Below, piece after piece: positions 22,211 through 32,085 of a DNA stretch of 64,000 bases. The notes under the pieces are model-generated. The model saw only the letters and a program-made list of their open reading frames with translations. It had not been told where the DNA came from and did no database searches. How positions within the stretch are numbered: position 1 is the first letter of the stretch; each line of letters opens with the position of its first letter. Position numbers and translations under genes: made by a program. Origin of the DNA: Strongylocentrotus droebachiensis (Eukaryota; Echinodermata; Echinoidea; Camarodonta; Strongylocentrotidae); the NCBI GenBank assembly GCA_035222895.1, contig JAVYIG010000698.1, positions 413,387 to 477,386 on the forward strand. Direction: 5' to 3'.

Positions 22211-25200
22211 AGTGTAGACGGCACATACTTGAAGTCGAATGTGCCTTGGTGTGATTAAGAGAGACTTGATGTGAAATGGGTTGTTGAGATTTGGAGAGGG
22301 AAGTCCTGGTCCATCATAATTACGAGAAACCGGTAGGACGCCGCTAAAGTAAAGTAAAGTAAAAGTATTTGGACTAAGGGCTGTGAGATTCTGAGAGAAG
22401 TAAAACATCTGATCAGAGCTAGATCATATTCTGGATCTCCACAGAAACATGATAGCTGTTAAAAACACATCGGTGTTCTCTACTCTATGTCGCAAATTGG
22501 GAACTAGAAGGGCATTGATATAACCCTGTGATGTGGTAACGAAATAAGTTTCACTGCATAGTCATGAAAACCCTCTGATGTAACAACAAAATCAAAAAAC
22601 GATATTCCAGGGCCAAAATTTTCAAGCTTTTCATTACAATGCTGCCCCTCATCACTCATACAATGTACATTTTATAAACTGATACACAATATTTTTTTCA
22701 CATTTTCCTGCAATGCCCCGTTACAATTAAAATTACATCTATGATTTAAGACATTCAATATATCTTACTAAGGCAATTCTACTGAATGTATGGGCATGGC
22801 TAAAATTTATTTTCAATAATCAAATAATCATTTTTTGTAATTCTCCTTGATAAATTTCCTAAATTGTTACACGGTTTTAATATAGTTTGTAGATAATCTG
22901 TCTTATATTTCAAAGGGGGGCAGTGGCTACAAGAAGCCTCCATTGACAAAACATGACAAACATATTAAGAACAATGCGCTATTTAAGCACATTTTCCGTT
23001 TAGGGACAAACATTTGAATCCAATCAGTTGTAAGACCAATTTGAAAGAAGGTTGAATGCACACGAAAGGAAACTAGCTGAAAGAAACCTCTATATTGACC
23101 AGAAAAAAAGCTGACATAAAAGTAAAGAGCAATATTATTAGGTACGTCGATACGACGATAAAAGCGAGGGCGCTCTTCAAAATAGATTATGTTAATTAAT
23201 TTTTAAAATATGTTTTTAATGTACCCGTGTTTCAAAAATTGATTCTAAAAATATGTAATGGCATGAACTATCACTCTACAAAGTTTGAATCATCAATTTA
23301 AAGCGCAAGACAAAAAGTTGATCAAACTACCTAAACAGGACAATAACACCATTTCGAACTGTAATCCTTCTTACATACGCATTTTGGCATTCAGGATAGA
23401 TCCCATTCGCGACAGATTGTGTGGAAATCGATTTACACGTCGTTTATTTTACATGCAGGAAAGGGTGTATCACGTCGTTTAATTCTGTTTAATTAAAGGT
23501 AGAATTTGTGTAGCAATTAGACGAATTCAGATTTTTTTTCCCCCTGCCATTTATTTATTATGCAGTTCATATGCAAAGTTGAACCTAATACGTTTTTATG
23601 TCTTTCCATAATACTTAGTTTAAAACTAACAAAATTATACACATTATGTGGTGAATATTCTAACACCGTAATAAATCTATAGAAGAAGTTATAGCTACAA
23701 TATGTGACAATTAGATGTAAGAGCTGTTGTGTGTTTAGGGTTTGCCACTGCTTAGTGTGTATACTATGAAACTATTCAAATTGTCTGATTATTGGATATC
23801 ACGATGTTAACAATTTGTATGCATACCCATTTCAAGTTTTAAAAAATCATGGCGAATAATAGGAATTTATTTAATCCTGCAGTCGTTTTAGAACAATCAA
23901 ACCTTGGTATTTATCTATGGTGATAGCTTTTTTGTTTACCTTGCAGTTGTTATTATTCATTATCTCCATAATTATGATTTCTTTTAATGCACCCCCTCAG
24001 TAAAGTTTCAGCACAATTAACTTTGAGGTATATGCTTATGTTCCTGGTAAATTGATCCTCAGCATGAGTGTTCAAGCAGTATTTATTCTGGGGCGATGAA
24101 TTGTAGTTCCGCTATTCAATTTTGTTTTCCAATACATAAATAGCCTTTCAATTTGAAGATATATTCAATGTCTGATCTGGCGAGAGCACCATTTGACAGC
24201 CTTGAAACTGTCAATGGTGCGAACTGAATTGAAGTGACATAAAAGCTCCAAGCCTCAAACATATGGTTTATTATCATTATTGTAAATTGTTATTGTTGTT
24301 ATTATTATCATCATTATTATTACTATTATTATTATTATCGTCATCATTATCATTATCAGTATTTATATCATCACCAGTACTCTATGTTTCTCTAGCCTGC
24401 CTTCTTGTTAGTATCACTGTATAATCTAATTGAGCTGTACCTCTGCACCATCTAACATTCTTCTGAATTCGACTTGGCTTATGAAGATAATTGTTTACCT
24501 TTGAAACAGAACTTTAACAAACAAAAACTGCAACTCAATGACAACGTCTAAAACACCTCCCTGCATTGACAATTGCGGATTTTTTCTTTGAGAACAGCTA
24601 CTCAGCGGTGGCGTCTGAATAGTCTTGTTCAAGACTCAAATACACCAGAAGTCTTACGAGACTCGAATATATCCGAAGCATTGAACTCAGAATCGAATTA
24701 ATATAACACATTTGATATCTATAACACATCTAATTAAGAATTCAATCTGCGGTAGAAGTAAAAATCCCTTTCATAAAACAAATAACAAGTTGATATAGTC
24801 AATAATTAATTGATAGTTCGCGAACGAGTCTAATTCCAGTGTCGCGCTAGCGATATAAACCAAAACAACAACAACAACTCTGCCCCTCATAACAACGAGG
24901 CTACTAGCTAGCTAGGCTGTTTTGTATTTATAGACTTTATCTGTGACAATGAACACGGTTTTCTGTAGAAATCCTGTAAGTACATGTCATATTTATTCCG
25001 TAATTTCGTATTCTCAAAGTGATATTTATGTGGTTTTTGATATTTGAATACTTTTCCGGAGGTTAAACCAAGATCGGAAGCTGCGTGTAGTGCCCGCCCT
25101 AGAACTCCCGGACATTTTCGCAACAGTCCCTGTCAGTACTGAGCTGATGTGTACTGCACACACATAGCTGCATCCATAATAATAAGCAAATATTAATCGA

Positions 25201-25220
25201 CTAGGCCTACGAGGGTAATG
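22211..25220. other. 3-kb AT-rich stretch with no recognised gene
   Basis: No splice-supported coding sequence was found. Contents: a (TAAAG)n run near 22345, an ATT/ATC-rich microsatellite at 24285-24370, and ordinary AT-rich sequence. Open stretches here are short and lack domain signals. Confidence 0.45.
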
Positions 25221-25223
25221 GTG

Positions 25224-25414
25224 CAAACTATCATCGCCCAGGTGATCTCGGGGCTACTATCATCCCGAGCCGCAAGGCCAGGGATGATGGTAGCCCCGAG
25301 GGCGCTAATGTTGTTGTTGCGTATCCATTTACCTAGACCTCTAATCTCTATATCAATTTTTTTTAGCAGGTTAATATCCATTCTTAGCAAATGAATTTTA
25401 GCCCAATTTTTTAC
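25224..25414. repeat. Outer arm (left) of a nested inverted repeat
   Basis: The reverse complement matches 26984-27115, sharing GTAAAAAATTGGGCTAAAAT, AAGAATGGATATTAA and GGATACGCAAC. It also contains its own hairpin at 25246-25294 (CTCGGGGCTACTATCATCCC against its near-complement). The two arms enclose a SINE and a hairpin element, so they are probably the ends of an older foldback insertion. Confidence 0.65.
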
Positions 25415-26576
25415 TTCGTCTCTTCTTCCTTTTGAGTACAGACCTCTTTACAGAGTATTATCGTACTATACTGGGGGTGTGCAGGTGGACCACTACACCG
25501 GGGTTTCCCCCTAGATCTACTCTTAAACGAATAGTGCAGTGGGTTCTTAACTAGACCGAATTTTCCGTCTCTTTCGTTCGTTAGCCTCTTATTGGGGTAG
25601 GGTCGGCCGGCTCTCTCTTTAGAGACGGAAGCCGTCTATACACATGTCCTTGCTAACGCCACGGCCAGTTCTGGTCGTAGCGTTTTGCCCCCAAAATCCC
25701 CCAAAATGTCATTTAACCTCATGCATTGATTATTTAAAATTAGGAGAAGGTTTTACTACCTCGGTTCCACTTACCAACTTGACTGTATAATCCGTTTAAT
25801 GGTCACTTTTAAGGAAATTACAGGTCTAAATTGACAGCCGTGTTGAAAATCTTGCAAGGTGTGTTAAACTCTCGCTGCCGGAGTCATCTAAATCAATCTC
25901 ATCCCTTCTAGTCTACGCCGAAGGCAAAATGATTATGAAGGAAAAACTGTGCGCCATCTACACGTTCGTAATGGCGTTATCACTAGTAGACTAGAAGGGA
26001 TGAGATTGATTTAGATGACTCCGGCAGCGAGAGTTTAACACACCTTGCAAGATTTTCAACACGGCTGTCAATTTAGACCCGTAATTTCCTTAAAAGGGAC
26101 CATTAAACGGATTAGACAGTCAAGTTGGTAAGTGGAACCGAGGTAGTAAAACCTTCTCCTAATTTTAAATAATCAATGCTTGAGGTAAAATGACATTTTG
26201 GGGGATTTTGGGGGCAAAACGCTACGACCAGAACTGACCGTGGCGTTAGCAAGGACATGTGTATAGACGGCTTCCGTCTCTAAAGAGAGAGCCGGCCGAC
26301 CCTACCCCAATAAGAGGCTAACGAACGAAAGAGACGGAAAATTCGGTCTAGTTCTTAACGTGCAAAGGTAGTGACTCTTCTCTACACATGGCCTCCATTT
26401 AACGTCCTATCCGAGGGACGGAGTGTTTTCCACTCGACATAACCTGCGTCTATGAACAAGGGAAGGGGCACGTTAACACACAACGCAGGCTTCAGTCATC
26501 CGCTGGTGGGAGTCGAACCCGGGATCTTTAGTTCGACAGACGGACGCTTTACCGACTGAGCCAACTCGCCTCCCTT
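25415..26576 (-). mobile_element. tRNA-derived SINE, copy 1, split by a foldback element
   Basis: Read on the minus strand, the head has an A box (TGGCTCAGTCGG) and B box (GGGTTCGACTCC), followed by a body with GTTATGTCGAGTGGAAAACA, CTCGGATAGGACGTTAAATGG and TAGTGGTCCACCTGCACACC. Copies 2 and 3 are at 28300-28768 and 30833-31235. The body is interrupted between 25551 and 26351 by the 799-bp foldback. RNA polymerase III boxes indicate tRNA ancestry; the anticodon arm is too worn to assign. Confidence 0.85.
25552..26350. mobile_element. 799-bp foldback element, 365-bp arms, 9-bp target duplication
   Basis: Left arm 25552-25916 and right arm 25986-26350 are near-identical inverted copies of equal length, joined by a 69-base loop. 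Outer ends are TAGACCGAATTTTCCGTCTC and its exact complement. GTTCTTAAC is directly repeated at 25543-25551 and 26351-26359. Removing the element and one copy restores the uninterrupted SINE body seen in copies 2 and 3. Long inverted arms with a 9-bp duplication fit a Mutator-like (MULE) foldback. No transposase is encoded. Only a few mismatches separate the arms, so the insertion is recent or the arms are being corrected. Confidence 0.93.
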
Positions 26577-26978
26577 TTAATCATAATCATATAGACCTCT
26601 AGAGGTCTATTGCATTTTCCACCTGAATTTGGATCACATCCGACATCGGGAAGCCTCCATTTAGGGCTTCGATGTCAACGTCGTCGCTCAGTACCGTCTC
26701 TGCACTATATACTTAGCTTTGCAACTCAAACTGAAGCTATCAGTCTAAAATTATGCAAGCTTCTCGTATAGTTTATGGTATCGTGCATGTGCGTAATACC
26801 ATAAAGAATACGCAAAGTTCGCATAATTTTAGACTGATAGCTTCAGTTTGAGGTGCAGAGCTGTAGCGCGGAGACGGTACTGAGCGACGACGTCGACATC
26901 GAAGCCCTAAACGGAGGTTTCCCGATGTCGGATGTGATCCAAATTCAGGTGGAAAATGCAATATATGATTATGATTAA
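26577..26978. mobile_element. 400-bp near-complete hairpin element with TTAA ends
   Basis: The sequence is an almost continuous imperfect palindrome centred near 26786. Outer ends are TTAATCATAATCAT and ATGATTATGATTAA, and inner landmarks GATGTCGGATGTGATCC and GACTGATAGCTTCAGTTTG pair with their complements. The left arm carries a 15-base extra palindrome (GACCTCTAGAGGTC). It sits directly against the SINE head. TTAA at both ends may be a piggyBac-type target duplication or simply part of the palindrome. Confidence 0.8.
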
Positions 26979-26983
26979 GATTA

Positions 26984-27115
26984 GTAAAAAATTGGGCTAA
27001 AATTCATTTACTAAGAATGGATATTAAACTGCTAAAAAATTTGATATAAATGGATACGCAACTACATTAGCGCCGCCCCGAGATATGATCACAGAGGCGA
27101 TGATATTTTGTATCC
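26984..27115. repeat. Outer arm (right) of the nested inverted repeat
   Basis: Inverted partner of 25224-25414, somewhat shorter, with a deletion relative to the left arm between TTGATATA and AAATGGATAC. Its mate lies 1.6 kb away across the SINE and hairpin insertions. Confidence 0.65.
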
Positions 27116-27425
27116 ATTGTATGAGACTGAGTAAAGCCAGGAGGTTAATATTTGTTTGATAGATCTATCCCACATCGGCGATAAGCCTAAGGTCTATTTA
27201 AAGTGATTTTACATAAAAATGAGAACTGATTCTGCAGACAGTTTAGCTTCAGCTAGATTTTACAAAGTGCAACATGCATACATAGATCTACATGTATGTA
27301 ATACAGTCGATGCACGCTCATTTGACATTGACAGTGACTTTGACATTTCACGTAACCTACTTTGCTATGCGTATTCAATGGGCAAGGGTGGGCAAGTGGG
27401 GTAGCAGCAAAAAATTACTTTACAA

Positions 27426-28152
27426 AAGTACTATCTAAGTAGGGTGTCTGAACGATTTTTCAATTTTCAATTTGGGATCGTTTTTCACCATTTTTGTTGG
27501 ATATTGGAATAAAAATGTAATCAGAACAATACCCTTCAAATTTCAAGACTCACCGATGTTTCTATCAAAAGCTATAGCCCCTCAAAAACTGCAATATTCA
27601 TAACATTTTGGTCAGAATGGACAAAAAAAGTGGTTCACGCAGAGTTATAATTTCTGCTCAAAAGCTGCACAGCTAATGCACAGCACGATATGCAAAGCGT
27701 GGAGCAAGGGTATTTTCAAACTGTTGGGTCTAATGATCCCTTGGGACTAGAGAAAAAAATAAGTGCATGGATATATTCTACAGCAGGCCCAACTTATCCC
27801 TTGGGGGGGGCAGTTCGTGAAATTGGTAAATCTCCGAGTTACCATGGAAACGATGTTTAAATTGCTGTTTTGAGCAAGATATTTTTAGAGTTTTGGGGGT
27901 GGCCCCCTATGGGGTATATGGAGTAAAACCTCCTCTTTCATATGACACATCACTGACTCATTAAGTATCACCTTCAGGATCAAAAGTAATATTGGTTTGA
28001 ATCTCATTTTGGTAATAAAAACATTGACCAATTTAGCATGAGCGCGCAATGCACATGGACTGCATAGGGATGTGTGCAATCTCTATGGGATGATTTTAGC
28101 ACACAAAACTGAGTGCGCGATCAGACACCCTAATCTAAGGTAGATAGTACTT
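27426..28152. mobile_element. TIR element of about 727 bp
   Basis: Left end AAGTACTATCTAAGTAGGGT followed by GTCTGAACG; the right end inverted reads AAGTACTATCTACCTTAG then TAGGGTGTCTGATCG. The interior (for example GTGCACGATATGC-type and CCCTTGGG-rich stretches) has no coherent protein. No clear target duplication could be picked out, so the precise end is uncertain. Confidence 0.5.
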
Positions 28153-28299
28153 ATCTATATTTTATCATGTGACCTCGTTTAGACCGATCAGCTTGCAAGA
28201 TTCTTAGTATCCGGGATATAATAAATAATATTTAATTTTTATATAGCGCTTAATACAAATGTCTCTAAGCGCTTTACAAGTATACAAATATACCATTAG

Positions 28300-28768
28300 G
28301 CCTACTATCCTTCTTCTTCTTCAAGATAATCTGCCTCCTTCAGTACTGAAGATTCTTCCAGATGTCTTAGGTCTATACCATGTACAGTATACTACTTGGC
28401 CTGATTGGGGTGTGCATGTGGATCATTACACTAGGGTCTAGATTATACTACTTACCGGTACTAGACCTCTAGCTATAATTTATAGCTACGAATAGTGCAA
28501 TGAATGGGTTCTTTGCAAGGGTGGTGACTCTCCTGTACACAGGGCCTCCATTTAACGTCCTATCCGAGGGATGGAGTGTTTTCCACTTGACATAACCTGC
28601 GCCTATGAACAAGGGAAGGGGAACGTTAACACACTTCAGTCATCCGCCTGGGTGGGTGTCGAACCCGGGATCTCCCTTCTTAGATCTAGACTAGACCTAT
28701 CTCCATGTTTGGTTCGTCAGGCAGACGCTTTACTAAGTATTGTACATGTAACTGAGCAAACTCGCCTC
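28300..28768 (-). mobile_element. tRNA-derived SINE, copy 2
   Basis: Minus-strand head at about 28768, B box GGGTTCGACACCC, a 60-base insertion within the anticodon region (near 28683-28740), then the same body as copy 1 (CTCGGATAGGACGTTAAATGG). The 3' side runs into an ATAGCGCTTAATACAAATG / TAAGCGCTTTACAAG stretch (28240-28280) that may be its LINE-derived tail. Confidence 0.8.
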
Positions 28769-29120
28769 CTGGCTGTGTATTAAAAGCTGTGCTATTGATT
28801 CTCAACATTTCACACAGCACTGTACAAAACTCAGCTGATTTCATCAAAAATTGGTACTTTACTTAGATCTAGTGACAATTGATGACACCTACTTCTAGTC
28901 TAAAATAGCAGTAAAATACAATTTTTTCAACTTACAGATGTTAAAGAAGAATAATTTAAAAATTTTAAGCGTGGGCTTACTGTCAAAATTGCCAATCAGC
29001 CACTTTGCATCGTCTTTATTGAGTGCATTCGTTTGTTAGATGTGTATGGACTATTTATGTGTGCAATTCTGTCTAAGTATTAACACGTAGTGCAGTGCTA
29101 AATAGGTCAATACGCATTAG
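28768..29120 (+). repeat. Dispersed repeat, copy 2 of 3
   Basis: Nearly full-length match to 3640-3990 in the same orientation, with scattered substitutions and indels. It begins immediately beside the SINE head and ends just before the TIR element at 29136. Confidence 0.6.
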
Positions 29121-29135
29121 CATTGACTCTCTATC

Positions 29136-30149
29136 CTGCCTCCCCCCCCCCCCCATTCCGAAAACAGAGGGATACCATGCGTGTTACCAAAATGCCCGAG
29201 AATTCTTTTTAAAAAAAGGGGTGTATTTTACTTTTCACCCAGAGATTTCTTTAAGAAGGGGCTGTTTTTTTTCTTTTTTCTCTCATCTCTTTGGACTCCT
29301 GAGAAATTAAAAAAGGGATTATAAAATAGCTTGAACATAGAAAATCAATCAAATCCAGGGACTGATGTAGACTATTTTTAGACTGTTATCTATCCTAATT
29401 CACACACAGCTGCATTACTATCCTGGCAGTGTCCTGTGTATTGAACCTATTTTCTCAACATTTCAAACACCACTGCACAAAACTCAACTGATTTCACTAA
29501 AAATCGGTACTTTAGTTTAGTGACAATTGATGACACTTAAAATTAAATAGCAGTAATAACTGATTCATTAAATCTAAAGAGTATCTTTACGAGGATAAAG
29601 TACTTAGTTACAGAGTTTGATTACATAAGTCATTCATTATGACAGGTACATTAGTATGCGAAAGGACACAGTCATGCAGGCACAGGTGATGTCAGTTAAG
29701 AATAATGGAAGGTTTATTTCTAACTAAGTCTCAATATCAGGCACTAAAGTAATTATTCGGTGGTGATATATAAATGCAGATAAGTGAGCATAGAACTAAT
29801 TTGCAGACTTTGTTATATAAGGTATGAATGAAAACGCGAGCACAGAAATTTTGTACATGTATGTATTTCATGTGCTAAATGTACGTAATGCAGGCTGAGT
29901 TCTTTGGGGTATTCCCTGGGTGTGTGAGCCAACCAGTAATGACAGCTTATCTGAATAAGGGGGGGGGGTGGTCTGCTTTTTCTGAGATAGGGGGGTTCAT
30001 TGAGCAGTGTTCCAGATTTAGGGGGGTCTCCAAGGCAGGAAAAGCCCGCATAAGAGGCGTCCAGAAATTTCGGCAGTCCTCAGGGGGTGCTTTCAAAAAG
30101 AGGGAACAAGCATGTGTACCCCAAATAACACTGAGTGGGGGGGGGCGGG
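29136..30149 (-). mobile_element. Second copy of the 12.3-kb TIR element, interrupted
   Basis: The minus strand shows the first half of the 12318-12714 element at about 29950-30149 and its second half at 29136-29330, with about 620 bases inserted between them. CTCTCTATC is directly repeated at 29127-29135 and 30150-30158, immediately outside the C/G-rich ends, giving a 9-bp target duplication. The inserted part contains the third partial copy of the dispersed repeat (29405-29560). Confidence 0.75.
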
Positions 30150-30683
30150 CTCTCTATCAGTCTTAGACAGAAATAACCGTCTGATATGGGTCATTTCTTT
30201 AATAAAACTGACTTGTTGACATTCCCCATACACAGATGGTAACCCAGACGACTCCCACAGGGGGGGGGGAATAGATTGAGCCTATTCTGTGCCTTTTTTT
30301 ACTGTGAAATCTGCTCCCCCGATTTTCTATATTTAGATCTAATTTTCTGATTTATAAAGCAAATAGAAAAAAAAATCTAGACCCTATGTATATTTTTCTC
30401 CTATTCACAGTTATCAAATTTTTTATGACATATTTCAAATGTGAAATTTACGGACATACGTGTATGAGTTATCCAATTTTATTTCACAACCGTGGAACAG
30501 TACGTTCATGCATACATTCTGGTAATCTATGACATGACCCGGCCGATATATTTCCGGGTCAACCTACCAAAACATAGCCAATGGCCAATCAGAGCACTCG
30601 TTTAATAACAACTCCTGCAATAAACTGCAAAACCCCAAACAGTGTTTAGATTTCACTAACTCCATGCTATCCATGTATATGCT

Positions 30684-30743
30684 TCAGAGAGCTCCGCCTA
30701 CGGCCTCCGAAGGCAGTAGGGCTTCGGCAACGGAGCTCTCTGG
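30684..30743. repeat. Short hairpin
   Basis: TTCAGAGAGCTCCG pairs with CGGAGCTCTCTGGA across a 34-base loop with GGC/GCC complementarity inside. It lies 90 bases before SINE copy 3. Origin unknown. Confidence 0.4.
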
Positions 30744-30832
30744 AGTAAAGATTTCACTAGACTTTAGTTAAGTTAGAATTAGAATAGAAAGGTAAATAAT
30801 CTAGAGTCTAGTCAGTAGACAGTAGGAGGACT

Positions 30833-31235
30833 AGGAGGGGAATTGGCTCAGTCGGTAAAGCGTCTGCCTGTCGGCCCAAAGATCTTGGGTTCGAATCTCA
30901 CCCAGGCGGATGACTGAAGCAAGCGTTGTGTGTTAACGTGCCCCTCCCCTTGTTGTTTCATAGACGCAGGCTATGTTACGGGTAAAACAATCCGTCTCTC
31001 GGATAGGATATTAAATGGAGACCCCGTGTACAGGATAGTTACCACCCTTGCACGTTAAGAACCCACGGCACTATTCGTATAAGAATAGGGGAAAAACCAG
31101 GTGTAGTGGTCTACCTGCACACCCCACTTTAGGCCGAATATATATATATATATACGGCATCTGCAAGAATCTTCAGTACCGGTATTGAAGGATAGGAGGC
31201 AGATTATCTTCAAGAAGGAGAAGAAGTATACTGCA
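30833..31235 (+). mobile_element. tRNA-derived SINE, copy 3 (most complete)
   Basis: Plus-strand head: GGCTCAGTCGGTAAAGCG as A box and GGGTTCGAATCTC as B box, spaced as in a tRNA. The body follows without interruption: GGATGACTGAAGC, GTTAACGTGCCC, CTCGGATAGGATATTAAATGG, GCACGTTAAGAACCCAC, GTGTAGTGGTCTACCTGCAC. It contains the pre-insertion site (GTTAAGAACCC) hit by the foldback in copy 1. An (AT)n run near 31138-31155 precedes the tail. Confidence 0.88.
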
Positions 31236-31475
31236 CTCTGCAGTGTAGTGTAGTCTCGTGCCTAGTCATGCTAGTGGTTTCTAAATTTACTCTAGAGTAT
31301 TGATCTTTTTTTTGGCGCAGTCTTGACTCTATGTCTCTTAGTATACGTCAAGACTCTGTCTCTACTCTCAGTCTTTAGACTGCGAACATTGTAGCAGTGA
31401 CTGTTGTCTTCAGTCACTGAGTCTGAATGTGAACCTAGCTATTTTAAGAATAAATTTCCCCCCTCTCTTTTACAG

Positions 31476-32085
31476 GAAATATACAGAGTGTATTACCAAA
31501 TGCTTGCTTCTTTGAGTATGTGCCTGAAACAAGAATGTCCTGGAGAAAACGGACCACCACAAGAGAAGGTAAATCTTTTTTTTTTTTTTTTTTTTTAACT
31601 TGGACTTTTTCAAACTTGATCTGTTTAGTTTGTCAAGTAAAAGGAAATTTTAAATGGGTGACGGCATTAAATAAGGCCAAGTTGGAGGGGTATGCAAAGG
31701 GCTGGTTTGAGAAGTATCCATTTAGAGGTGGCTACATGTATGTGTGCAACAAGATGTCTACTAACAAGTTGCTGTAGTGTTTATTTGAAGTGTATTTTAA
31801 CTTCCAATATATATTTTTTATAATTAACATTTGAAGGCCACAAAGAAGGGATGGGGGGGGGGGAGAGTCCTATACACGAAACAGAATGACAAGCAAAAAG
31901 AAAATAATTGACTATCCAATTTTGCTGAAAAATAAAGTAAACATTGAAGACAACTGAAAGAAAAAAAATAATGCAATTTTTGTGTATTCTTACATATTTG
32001 GTTAATATTTATTGAATATTTTTATAATTCTGTTTCAGGGATTGAGAGGAAGGCCTTGCTGTTGAGAGATCATGGGGTGCCTTGA
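31476..32085 (+). CDS. Two-exon C-terminus of an unknown protein
   Basis: A strong acceptor (TCTTTTACAG) starts an exon at 31476 that reads SVLPNACFFEYVPETRMSWR and a basic tail to a donor (GAAG|GTAAAT) at 31568. The next acceptor (TGTTTCAG) at 32038 begins an exon continuing in phase as GIERKALLLRDHGVP to a TGA at 32083-32085. Phase agreement across the intron supports the join. The family is not recognised, upstream exons are not visible, and a T16 run at 31577-31595 lies in the intron. Confidence 0.3.
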
